Of a DNA stretch of 64,000 bases, positions 47,201 through 59,037 are shown in pieces. How positions within the stretch are numbered: the stretch's first letter is position 1; each line of letters opens with the position of its first letter. The translations under genes and the position numbers were made by a program. This DNA comes from Nephromyces sp. MM_2019 (Eukaryota; Apicomplexa; Aconoidasida; Nephromycida), in NCBI GenBank assembly GCA_015657535.1, contig JADHZB010001612.1, positions 1 to 64,000 on the forward strand. Reading direction: 5' to 3'. The notes beneath the pieces were generated by a model. The model made no database searches, was not told the DNA's origin, and saw nothing but the letters and a program-made list of their open reading frames with translations.

Positions 47201-49823
47201 AATACTCCGAAAAGTCCTCCTTATGAGTCAAAATAGCCACAGCCGAAGGTAGTACTATGATAATATTAAAAAGCAAAAACCACCAGTGTTTCTCTTACCC
47301 TGCCGTTTTATCTTCGTATCATGGGGGTATTTTCGGCAAAGGGAAACTAAGGACTGGGGGGGGGGGGAGTGAATTAACTCACTTATAAAATTAAATATTG
47401 AAAGTGCGGATGCCAACAATCTCTGCAAAAATAATGTTGGTAATATAAAATGTAGTAAACAAAATTTTATTGTAGAAGTAAGCTAAACTGTACATAATAA
47501 ACTGGCGAGTGAGAAAGGCACATCCTCACTGAACAGCTGTGTAGCAACGTAATGCACGGGGAACATCACGACAAATTACACCTACTGAAAGAAATAAGAG
47601 TGACAGCAATTTCTAAAACAGCTGAGCGCTAGCAAAAATTTCCCAAATTTCATCAAGCATCTATTGCGAATGCCTGCCTATTGGTAGGATTCTATAAGCA
47701 CGACAAGTGCTGCAAAGACTACCGTATTCAATAAAAGTAGAAAGAATAATCTGCCTAGCCCGGGGGTATAGTCCAAAAAGACCTTAATTTTATAAACGCC
47801 ATTAGCAGCATTGCATACCAATGGACTGACAATACCAGTGCATTTGAAGAGCCAAAAAACGCAATGGCCTACTAGGCAGAAAAAAAAAGTTACAAGAAGT
47901 CACCGATCCAATTGCATGAAGCACATCAAAGCAGCCTGCCTTGCTATAATATCAAAATTACGCTTCAATTTTTTTTCCGGAGTTAAATAACTCCATGGTC
48001 ACACATAAAAATCCCATCACCTAAAATGCGAAGCATTGCTAAGGAAACTCTTATCTTACTTTGGTAATGTCCATCATTATACGAGGGCTTAAATGGTCCA
48101 AATAATACGCCTGAGAATCTTGCTGACAAAAACAAATCTCATGCCACAGTTTATCCGGAATTCTAAGTGATTTCTTCAAGTAAGTAAGATCCATTTGCCC
48201 ATCTAGTCGGAGTGACACTTGTACGGAAGGGTGCACGCCGCTAGAAGTTATTCCTCTCACTCTTCTTTTTAATCGATCTCTGGAATCAGAAAAAGCATTT
48301 TAAGACAAATTAGAAAAATCAAGCAAACGCAAAGCCTATACTGCCTATTCATGTACAAAATTCGTATCACATTAACAATTACTTTCTAGCCTACAAGCGG
48401 AAATATCCCCAAAAATACCGATAAAATTAAAAGCGTCAACTTTTAAGCGTGAAGCTTTCAAAGACAAAATTTCTGAAAGCTTGAAAAATTCAATGCTAAT
48501 TTAAGATCTAATTTTGCATCCTGTTCTTTGGATTTCATAATAATCAAAATCACTACTTCCGAGCTAAAGCAGCAAATACCCAAAGTTACAAGAGCTCGAA
48601 GCAGAAAGCAGATATACCACCCTATCACAACAATCAAATATCCATGTCACAATATGCAGGAGCACAAGCACTAACAATAAAACATATCTCTCATGTCGAA
48701 GAATATGTGTTAAATATCAAAATAACGACATAAATTGATTATTAATTTCATATATATGGCCATGGAATATTTTTTGATGAACAATAGCTGTAACACTTAG
48801 AACATTTTGCTGTGCCATGCATGAAGCTTTAGTACTGAATACATAACCCATGCAAGAACTTTTCAACCTTCCGTTTCATTTTTAATGCCTAACTCAAGCA
48901 AAACAACAAAAAGTTAGGAATAGGAGACCGAACCAAAATATTCGGTACCTCCCAGCGAGCATACTGATTGCTTTAAACTCCGGTTTATTTTACGTTATAG
49001 AAAGCTAAAAAATCATGAGCAATTTGAATAGCTTAACCGAACTAGTTCAATCAAAAAGCAATGATTTTCCAATCTCATTATATTATACAGAAGTTCTTTG
49101 CTGCTGGAACCTCAACAGGACTTGATATCATTTCAATATCACGCCCTACATGCTCGCATTTATATGTCAAATCATTATCCAGAAAGAAAAACTAATTTAT
49201 TGGGTATAAAAAGGCAACTTTTACTGGGCAAAAAAAGAGGCAAGTAAGCACTCTAGATAGCAACTAGCTTCTATACAATTCAGTGTGAATTAACAACGGC
49301 AACACACTGTTTCACCAAAAAAACAGGCATATAAGATTAGGCATAAACAAAAACGGAAAGTCTAAATAAACTAATGACGTCAATCAGATCTCGGGCTAAA
49401 AATTAGATAATCAAAACAAAATTCTTAGCTTCTATTCACTTTATTCCGGCCTCATCTTCGACAGATTGTAGAACGTCAAATTTGTCAAGCTCGATAGAAC
49501 ATCCAAATATAAGAGGAAGATATTCACGAATCCACCATTTAAATTCGTTTAGATCAGCAATAGGTTCCTCGCTCTCAACAAACCACCAGAATTTTGACCC
49601 CTCCGGATCTGCCTCTGTCACATCCAAATCTGAATACCTAGGTACTTTAGTCACTCGCATATTTTTCGGGAAATATCCAGTGAACTTCAAGGAAGGTGCT
49701 GACACTCTATTCATTTTCTGCCTCGTTAACTGCCTCTTAACATCCCCAGCAACGTCGCTGCCATTTGAAAACTCCATGGCGTTGCCAGAAAAAGTCTCCT
49801 CGTGGCTCGAATACATGTCATTG
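44258..49823 (-). CDS. Multi-exon gene of unknown function
   Basis: Six exons are supported on the minus strand: 49823-49440, 48279-48060, 46746-46600, 45591-44938, 44553-44477 and 44404-44258 (TAG). Neighbouring exons agree in phase except 48060/46746, where at least one exon is missing. Recognisable stretches include KVPRYSDLDVTEADPEGSKF followed by WWFVESEEP, SVQVSLRLDGQMDLTYLKKS, LYLDHLSPRI-like sequence ending MMDITK, LNPKVYTETLGSRAMFQASK, and PPLRVPPIPFPTEPEQ. A charged helix (SVRAKRLELERRERNLRLWS) may form a coiled coil. The last exons contain two CxxC pairs (PCIACK and ITCSTCNK) that might bind metal. No family is recognised. The first exon may hold the start (MYSSHEETF) or be preceded by others. 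Exon 49440 would alternatively end in a TGA right after its donor, so this could be two genes. Single-gene status is inferred. Confidence 0.55.
47356..47367. repeat. Poly-G run (12 bases)
   Basis: Twelve consecutive G on the plus strand, in the intron between the 48,060 and 46,746 exons of the unknown minus-strand gene. Long homopolymers are prone to length errors in assembly and to slippage in vivo. Confidence 0.9.
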
Positions 49824-52800
49824 CTGTAAGAAAAAAATGCAGAAATAATTTTTTTAACAAGTAACGCCAGGCAATGATATACACTGCACCCCCTCGTATT
49901 TATCTTCCAAGCTAATTAACGGTTTCACATTCATTTTATTGCTAACACTGGCGAACATATTCCGTGAAAAATGGCATGAGTGCAGATATTCCCGTAAAAA
50001 ATAACTCCCATAAACCCTTCGAAGCTACAGTAAGCCTTTTGTACAATAAAAGCTTTGCGAAAAAACAACAAAAGGACTGGAGTAACAAGCCCCAAAGCAT
50101 AGAAAACAAGAATATAGTTCAAAAACTTTTCCTTGAATGCTAAAAATTTTTTGCAGTAGCTATATCAACTATCTAAAAAGCGCCAAACTCAATATCTGAA
50201 GAAAAAATAGCAGAGTAATAATAGAAAAAACTAAAGATTCTTTCCTATTGGAATGAAAAGAGCAGTATAGAGAGCGAACATAAATTGATATAGCTGTTGG
50301 AGACACTCATAATAAAACAAATTTTGGCGCTACACGCAAACAATGCTAATCCCAACACGGCAGTGGCAAGAAAAGTTCCTTATATAACTCAAAAATATTC
50401 CGCATACAGCAGCCTGCTTAAAGAGACCTGGAAACTTTAACAGCAGTGCTTCCGCAAAATTTTATCAGCAGGCGATTCAAAAAATTGCCTCAGCGTAGGC
50501 ATACACGGAAGTACTGCAGGAAAAGGGTAGCACCAAAGGTACACAACACATGCAGAAGCTAGAATTAAGAAGCTGGAGTTAATTCATGGAAACACAATTT
50601 ATAAGTGTGAATAGAGAGCTTTTCGTCGCGTATAATAAAAGAATCGTAGAGCCCAATTAAAGCAAAACGTCCCGCCATCAAATAATTAAAGCAGCAGCTC
50701 CTCCAAATACACTAAAAGCAGATATGTTGAAACGTGATAGCTAGAAGTTTTCAAACCAAATACATATTACTAGATGTACAGGTAGTGAAAGTTTCATAGA
50801 AAAATCTAGAAAAAAAAACACAAAGGAATAGTGAGAGTGCAGCACATGTGCCAGAACGCACTCCATTAACGAAAGGCACGGCTTCTTTTCACTTAATAAA
50901 ATCTTCTTGCTATATAGACCAGAAGCATACATCGCCAAAAACATTAACAAAAGCTCTAATTGTAGTTTCCAATTGTCTTGGCAAAGTTCTGACACGCGCG
51001 CAGCACATTAGGAGTTGTGAAGAGGTATAAATACGTCATATTGCCATCATAGCTTGTTCTACCTGGAAATCGTATTAGGCTGGCAAACTCAGCGCATATA
51101 ACTGGAGGCAAAACTGCGCTCACCACAAGGAGCCAAAAAGCCAACTAGTACCCACATTTAGCAAATCACCAGGATCCAGAATAGTTGCAAGTGTCAGCAA
51201 CACGAAGATCCCAGGAATGCCGTATAGACAAACCGACGTAGTTTAGCCATGACCTCGATTAGTAGTTACATCAATAGCCCGGTTCTGTTTTGAAGGTGTC
51301 TAATCCTAAGTAAAACACATGCATAAGAATTTCTCGTCACTGGCATGTGAAGACCGAATACAAAGTAATCTATTCCACGTGCACAAGCTTAATTCATTAT
51401 AGCATATATATACAGGCTCTGACTTTGGCCATAAAGCAATTCAGTAATTTTCAAAATATAGTAATTTTTGAACGTACGAATATATCATGCAGGGCCAACA
51501 GGGTCGGTGTGTACCCTTCGGATAGTAGTCTCAATTCTCATGACATGCGAATACAAAAAGAAGCTGCCTTCAACCTCTCCACTGTGGGTTGCCATGCATA
51601 CGGACGTTTGACCGCACCGGCTTCGGCTGTCTAGGGAAGGCTGCATCATACCGGTATAATGTCCTGTTGCGACGAGAGTACCATCACCACCCTCCATAGT
51701 AGCCTTATAATTGACTACCTCATGACACCGCAGAAACCTGCCCATATGCCCCGCAATCCTATTTGATGTTCTACCTGGAGAGGTTATAGCAACATACTTC
51801 TTGCGCAAGAGTATTCCAAAAAATATCTGGAAAACTCTTAGCCTTCGTATAGTCTCTGGAATTTGATGGGGAAAAGCCAGAGCAAGGTAACGAAAATTCG
51901 GTTCAAATGAACCTTAGGAGATCGTTCCACACCATAATAAGATAGCTAACATTTTTTATAACAAGCCCAATGAATCAGCCGCTAGCTTTTTCAGCGACTT
52001 CCTTTCTGCGTAACCCTGGTCGGAGCAACGTATTTTATTATTGTAAAGAAGAGAAATAGAGGGCCTTAATGCAAAAGCGAAGAATATTCATAGCTACTCT
52101 CGTCAGGAATTACTTTGAGCATCTTTTGCAGGTTGGCTGCTTACTGGGTAAGCCACTGCTGAGTTAGTCCGGCTAAGCAAAAGTAACTCAGGATTGTAGT
52201 GGAAGCGAAACTGCAACCCCAGAAAATACTGAGCAAAAATCTTGCTTCTTAAGAATTTACTACTAAAACCCATGATTTATAAATCAATGCTTGTCCTCTA
52301 TTTTTTATGATTTGATAATTGTAAAGAATGCTCGACGTCTGACTTTCTGCCTATGTTTTCGTAACCTGCAGTGAAATTGAATGAGCGGGGTAACGGTACC
52401 ATTCTGCTTGAGCCATGCAGACATCTGAAAATTTTGAGTTTAAAGCTGGAGGAATTTTCGCCCTTCTAATCTGGCTAAAGGATTTGACTGTTTCAAAAAT
52501 TTTTATTGGAATTTTTCCACAAACCTTGCTGATGCAGAGCTCTATAAATAGTTACTGTTGAGCTAGAAACTAGAAAAATAACACATTCAAGGTAGTTCCG
52601 TATTGATAAAAGCGAAGTTGAGTTTTTTTTTCATTCATCCATAGGTTAGACCAATCATTCCAAGACACTGCCGAAAATTAGAACTAAAAGCTGCACAATT
52701 TGCTACAGAACGTTTGGCAGTTTGACGAAATAAAGCCATACTGACTCAAAAGTTGTGGACTCGCTAGATGCAAGGTCTTGAAATCAACATGTTTAGGTTT

Positions 52801-53728
52801 TAACCATAACAAAGTTTTTCCAGCTTCTTATCCAGATAATAAGAAATTTTATCGGAGTCTATTTCTATAGTTTCTAGATTTTATTCGGCTAACCGATCTT
52901 GCCTGCGCAGCTAGCATGAACATGATACACTGTAAAAATGCCAAAAAGGAGTAAAATTTGATTTTCCCCTTATGTGCTCACCCTAGCTATATAAAAAGCC
53001 TCAAAGTAAGGAAAAAAGGCATTACCCACCGCGTCGACATCGAGGAGAGGATTCATCACTGTACTGCTTTCCCGTTGGGCCCTTACCAACTTGAGCAAAA
53101 AGATGTATGTACTGTTTTGAGATACCCAAGTAGATAGTACCGGAAGTACGATGTATGTACATTATTGCGATGTGTATCGAAAGCAAAATTTTGAGTGGAC
53201 TCATGAGCACGAGTGTGCCACATAAATATCTGCAGTTTATTTTGAGGAATTTTAGAGGCGCAAACATTCTGCCAATCGATAGAGAGCTTTCGGGCTTTCT
53301 TATGATATGCACATAAAGAACTAAGAAATACCAAACAGGATTAGCTGATTAGCTTACTCTAAGATAATTTCTAATTATCATTTTTTGCTGGAAAGCTTTT
53401 ATTCGTGCTTGTTATTTTTGTTTCATATTATCAAAAATAGTTGTTAAATAGTAAAGTATGAATCTCCGACTGGCAGGCGCATACATTCATAAGCTAAAAG
53501 CTCAAATTTGAAAATTTATCATCAAAACTTCCGTAAAAAACGATTTTATTAAGACACTAAGCACTTAATAGGCATATTTGATCCGCTGAAATTTTTTTCC
53601 ACAAAAAACAGTAGGCACCTTCAGTATCCGTGTTTCCTATTATACTTTGGTAAATGAAAGACTAAGAGCGAACTAGTTCAATTTTTGCATTAATGAAACA
53701 TGATTCAACTTTTTTTGCAGCAGTCAGC
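49824..53728. other. AT-rich stretch without a supported gene
   Basis: About 3.9 kb upstream of the unknown minus-strand gene and of the small plus-strand helical-protein gene. Two minus-strand segments look exon-like: one ending at a gtagaac donor near 51,775 and one near 51,140-51,065 with a hydrophobic, signal-peptide-like run. Neither joins to others in phase. Further 5' exons of the unknown gene may lie here. Confidence 0.45.
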
Positions 53729-54596
53729 ATGGAATACGAAAATGCTATCCTAAAAACGTTGGATGATTTTAAGATATTTTCCAAGGTTCAAAAAGAAAAA
53801 CGATACCGGAGAGCAAAGAAGGAAATAAAGTTATCTACAGAGTAAGACAGCATTAAACCCCTACCAGTGTTTTAAAAATTGAGAATAAATCAGGGAGCTG
53901 AAAAAGCGCTTGGATACAATAAGGTACTGAATATTTTCTTGATGAATCCCTCAAGCATTGCGTGGGATGATTGCAATCTTACGTGAAAATTCCCATGAAT
54001 TTGTGTTAGGGACTCAGGAAAAAAGTTTCGTTTAAAAATCCGTGAGTTTGTCAAGCAGGATTTCAAAAGTATATCCGCCAAGGTAGAGCAGTGCATCTAA
54101 TACCAACTAACAATTTTACTAAAAAGTAGCATTAACAGACGGAAAATGATCTGGCTCACCTAAAAGATGCCTCACAACTTTGTGAAAGAGCAAGAATTCT
54201 TGAAACTAGAGCAGTAAATGTAATTTTATAGCGATATTATCGTGGCACTTACATGAGAACTCAAATGCTGGAATTCAGGATTTCGGTGCAAAATACCAGA
54301 ATCTTTTGAATCTTTTTAAAAAAAAATTCGATGAGGCTGGTACTGCTCACTTTTTTTGGGTTGAATCCATCTTTTAATAGAATCATTTTTCAGAAAAAAA
54401 AAATCGATCAGAATGGAAGCAGCTAAATAATATCTTCGATGAAAAGCTTAAAGGGGTAACTATCCCATATTTATCTAATTTACGAAACTAAAAACAGGCT
54501 ATTATAATTCAGGTTAGAAAGAGTTCCTTGGCTTTGACGATGGATACTGAGGCGGATAAAAGACTCAGGCTGGTGCTACAATCGATATCTCTATAG
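53729..54596 (+). CDS. Seven-exon gene for a small charged helical protein (165 residues)
   Basis: Seven short exons join perfectly in phase: 53729-53841, 53894-53923 (30 bases), 54010-54082, 54139-54213, 54279-54339, 54394-54455 and 54513-54596 (TAG). All introns are 51-86 bases with GT-AG ends. The product begins MEYENAILKTLDDFKIFSKV and continues with KEIKLSTEELKKRLDTIRDS, KFRLKIREFVKQDFKSISAK, TENDLAHLKDASQLCERARI, YQNLLNLFKKKFDEAEKKNR and SEWKQLNNIFDEKLKG. Lys and Glu are abundant and hydrophobic residues recur every three to four positions, so a long helical or coiled-coil protein is expected. No family is recognised; small coiled-coil subunits of cytoskeletal, ciliary or tethering complexes are possible. 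No exon exceeds 38 codons, so the gene is invisible to long-frame searches. Seven consecutive in-phase exons without a stop make chance unlikely. Confidence 0.78.
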
Positions 54597-57500
54597 ATTT
54601 GCATTAAATATTGGGCTCACCCTGAAGAGTTCGCCTGTGTTAACTAATTCAAACTACCACAGACACTTTATGTGCTTGTAGCACTCCCATTAAAAGATAC
54701 ACTCCAAAGGGAAAATACGCAAGGATATACCAATAAGTAAATTTTAGTTAAACCTTTTTTTATGCGATGACACTGTAGTACAATACAATTTGTTTGTAGA
54801 TTTTATTAGACAAAAGATACTTTTAATACAAAAATTTATGGTATTCATGAGTCATTAAAAAATTGTTTCAATCGTAACTTGAATGTCAACGTCTTCTTTA
54901 CTATCCGAGCTACTAGTTTTTCTGATTGAATTAACGAAGTGACCAAGCAAAAATTTTGAGATTCCCTTCAAGTTTGCTGTTTGCTAGTATATAGCGTTTA
55001 TTAACAAATATAGAGTTATTTTTATCTCAATTCCAACTTCACTTCAAGCAAAAAGTTAAAAAACAAAAAATTCAAAGAATTGTCGCCAAGCATGCTGGGT
55101 TGCTAATTCTTGGTTTTTATAAAGGTGAAGTTAAGCAATATACCTGCATTTTGAATATATATGTTTTTTTTAGACAGCAATAAGTTTGGCTATTGAACTT
55201 AGTTTTTTAATCATTTAATGATTTCTAAAAGCATCTAACCAGATGACTACAAATTAAGCTTAAACCCTTTTTAATGTTTGTTTTTCTTGTCTTAACTCGG
55301 CATGAAAAAAATTTTATCAGCTTTTGACTACGAAACAGTGTGGCCATCACGTTACTTGAAACTCCCTTTTTTGGCCTCAAAGAAAATAGCTCTTTTAATT
55401 CTAGTGTGGTATATATTTATAAGAAGGGGGTTTACAGTAACAAAAGTACCTTGGGCTGTTGTAGGAAGCATCATGAAAATCTTTTGCGTAAAATATTTTA
55501 CCTAATTTAACGTGGATTTCCCTTGGGGAAGTAAAAATAAACCAATTCTTTCAGGTTATCGCGTTTACGTAGATGTGATTTCAGTAGGATAAAATAATAC
55601 GATGGATTGACCTACAATTGATAGAAATTAAGTTAATTCTCTTAACAATAAGCAAAGAATTTAAAATTGCATTTAAAAATATACAGCACTCAACAGATTT
55701 TATAATATTGGTAGCACAGCAGAATTTTAGGTTCTTTGCTAAAAGCATCAAAAAGAATCTTTTCAGCTAAAATAAATTCCTTTCATAATAAAAATGCAAT
55801 AAAATATGAAGTCATAAATTTATTTCCAAAGTAAGTATGGGAGTTTCCTTAATTGTAATATAGTCGGGTATATTTAATTTGGAATGGGGAAAAGTGTACG
55901 CTTTATAGTTTTAACTGAAGGAAACTCAATAAAAAAAAACTTAATACTCGCTAGTTAACCGCTGCAAAAAAGGAGCCTGATAGTAGGCGTATCGGCAGTT
56001 AAATGCTTGCTCAACTCTCAAGGCACTATGAATTAGCATGTAAAACAAGCTCCTAAATAATTTGAAATTTCTGCGTCAATTTAGCAGGGCCTATTCGTTT
56101 TAGATCAGCACTGATTCAATAAAACTTTTCAAGAAGCGATGAGCGCTCAAATTTATGTCAATCACATTAAGACATTGCATGTAACAAGTAGAAGGCGGTA
56201 CGCTGTCATTCCTAAACATAAAGTGCGCGTCTGCTCCACGGATTTCTTACGCTTTAATTGTAGCCATATCATTTTTTCAAAGGTAAAAAACTAAAAAAAT
56301 TAAAGCAAAAAGATACTTTAACATCTTTTAGAAAGACAGCAACGTAATGCATCAGTTTTTTGTGTTGAGTTTTAAGCTCAAAGGTAATTAAATAAAATGA
56401 CAAGGTAAAAATTTAATATTAACACTTTATAACGCCTTTTCCTTAGCGCAGTATGATTTCTGCAAGTTATCACAGTATAATGAAAAAACTTTTCTGAGCG
56501 CCTCTTCAAATATTTAAAAAAATCGAGGGGTCCACCTCATTTTGAGAGTTATACTGCGCAGGAATGAAATTTCGTAGTTCAAAAAACTACTAGTGTTAAA
56601 AAAATTAATGAAATTGCTCGGTGGTACAATGCTGGCAAATATTTTTTACTTCCTTAGAAAACACCGTCAATAAAAAGAATATCTTTCTTCGGATAAATTT
56701 TCTACCGTATAATTAAGATATTCTTTAAAGCCTTCAAATATGTTTTTGTGCATATAAATGAGCACCAGTATGTTTTCATGACCTAAAAAGCGATGAGATC
56801 ATGGAAGTTGCCAACTGCACCAAGATACTATGAGCTGCTCCAACTATTTTTACGAAGGAATCATTCTTTTTCAGAAGAAAATTTATTGTACGACACTTGA
56901 TGCAAAGGATATACATCCTGATAAAGATATACAGCTGTAATATAGGCACATTTTTTTATGTATAGATACTTGAGAATTTATTAATGGTAGTCTAGATGGA
57001 CTATTTATCATTTTTAGAGATTAAGCAAAAATCATTGCTTGGATAATCCATATACATAGCGCTTCGTAGAATAATACATATAGAACACTGTTTAAGCTTT
57101 AAAATAAAATAGGGGTGGAAGATGCTGCATGTATTGCAGCATGGTTTCAGTCTGTATTGAAAGATTTACAAACTAAAAAAGTAAGCGACAAGTTCGGTCA
57201 GCACATCATGATTCAAAACCCTTGTTGAGTTAGCTAATCTTGAGATAAATTTCAAATTTTCGAAATAACTAGCTATATACTACAAACGCCATACAAATTT
57301 GAGTTAAACCATTTTTTTTACTACTATTCTGGCAAGATTTATTCTAATATTTTGAACATGCATACATTATCGCAAGACCATTTTATCTAACTACATTGTA
57401 CATACTCAAAGACAGTGTACGTTAGAAACTGTACATGCAAGCAAGCAATTTCTGACTACATTTTTACTGCCCCTTGCTAAATATAATGCGCAAAAAAAAA

Positions 57501-59037
57501 AAAATATTGCTCACTAGTGCGTTTGATTCCATGAAAACAACACCTCATTTTCAATGGGAGGGAAGCTTCCAAGTTTGCGACTTAGCAGCGGTGCGTGTGG
57601 TAACTGACTCCAGCGTTAAGCATGTGATACTTCCATTGGTATGAAATTAAAATATTAGCACGCCAACCAGAAAGAAAGCTGATGCAAGTCACTTGAAAAA
57701 AAATATAGGCACTGTTGAGTATTTACGCGTACAGGCGAGGTGAAACATTTTTCAGGGTAGAATATTCAGTTGCAAAAAAAACCAGTGTTAATGATCAAAA
57801 TTTTGAGGCAAAAACAGCCTTCCGAGGAAAAAAAGGCATAATCCGCTTGCCATTCTGAGAGCAAAGATTTCGATTTCCGGTGTATTAACTCACTGTATTT
57901 CTGAAAGCCAATGTTAGCATAATCAGTATTGGATTCACTTAATTCGGCCCTTGGAAGCATTCATAGTAGCTTAACATGTGCTGAAACATGCAGGAAGGAC
58001 TCTTGCCTACCATATTCAAATTCATGTTGCAAAAGTTTCGTATGCATAATCAAGCAAAAAAATCTTTCAAAATTAGCTGAATTGTTCGAAATTACAAGAT
58101 AGTACTGTTGTAAACGGTTAAAGAGGTTGAGGGAATGAGGTTTTTATCGTAATGGTATCTAAATAATCAATAGCGCTTGTATTTTTCCTTACATTTTATA
58201 ATAACTGCTAATAAAGCACTTTTTTTTCTATGCTAGCATTGATGAGCCCGTGAAATAGCACCTTCATAACAATTTTTCCTCATTTTGAATGCGTTTGATC
58301 ATATGTATTCAAGATGTCTCTCGTGCATCTTTTGCTTCAGGTATCTTGATGTGGAGAAGCAAGGTTCATAGTTGAAGCTTCATTCCACAATTTATCCGCT
58401 TTTAGCTTGAAGCCTTCTTTGCATTATTCCAATCTTAAATTTCACTAAGGGTTTTATATCCTATTTTATGCTAATTTTGGCTTTGGTACATACTCCCGCC
58501 TTATTAATTAACTGTGTACTCTAGGGTCTAGGCTGTCAGTAGAGTACCTCACGTTCAAGAAGTTAACTTTCACATTTTCTTGTGACCTGGTTAAGGAATA
58601 AACCAGATGACCGAAGCAGCATCTTTGGCCTCCTCAAGTGTATTGACCATTTGCGAAAGTTTGCGATACACTTTCATCCAATCATTTCTTAAAGGAACTT
58701 TAGGTGGACTGCCTCACAAAAAATTACTGCAAGCTTGCCGTTGTTGGATTTGGCTAGCATTATAATAAGTTTCATACAAGGAGCGTGATTGCAATTTTAT
58801 ACAGCAGGGACCTGTAGATTTTTATTCAGCTTGAAGACTAGATCGTACTGGAAGTCCTCTGTGAGACATATTGGCTATACCAGGAACGACAAAGCTCTGC
58901 CATATGAGTACAATTTGCACGTCATCAATGTCTATACATTGCCCTGAATCATTCTAGAGGCAAAATACTGGCAAATTTTAACTAGATTTAAGACGTTGGC
59001 TTGCTTTCTTGCGAAGAGAAATAACGAAGTTACAACA
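54597..59037. other. Very AT-rich stretch without a supported gene
   Basis: About 4.4 kb. Short open frames occur, for example 57,766-57,960 (-), starting MLPRAELSESNTDYANIGFQ, and 55,302-55,505 (+) with one hydrophobic segment, but none has a domain or splice-supported neighbours. Runs of A or T and tracts without long open frames dominate. Confidence 0.5.
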
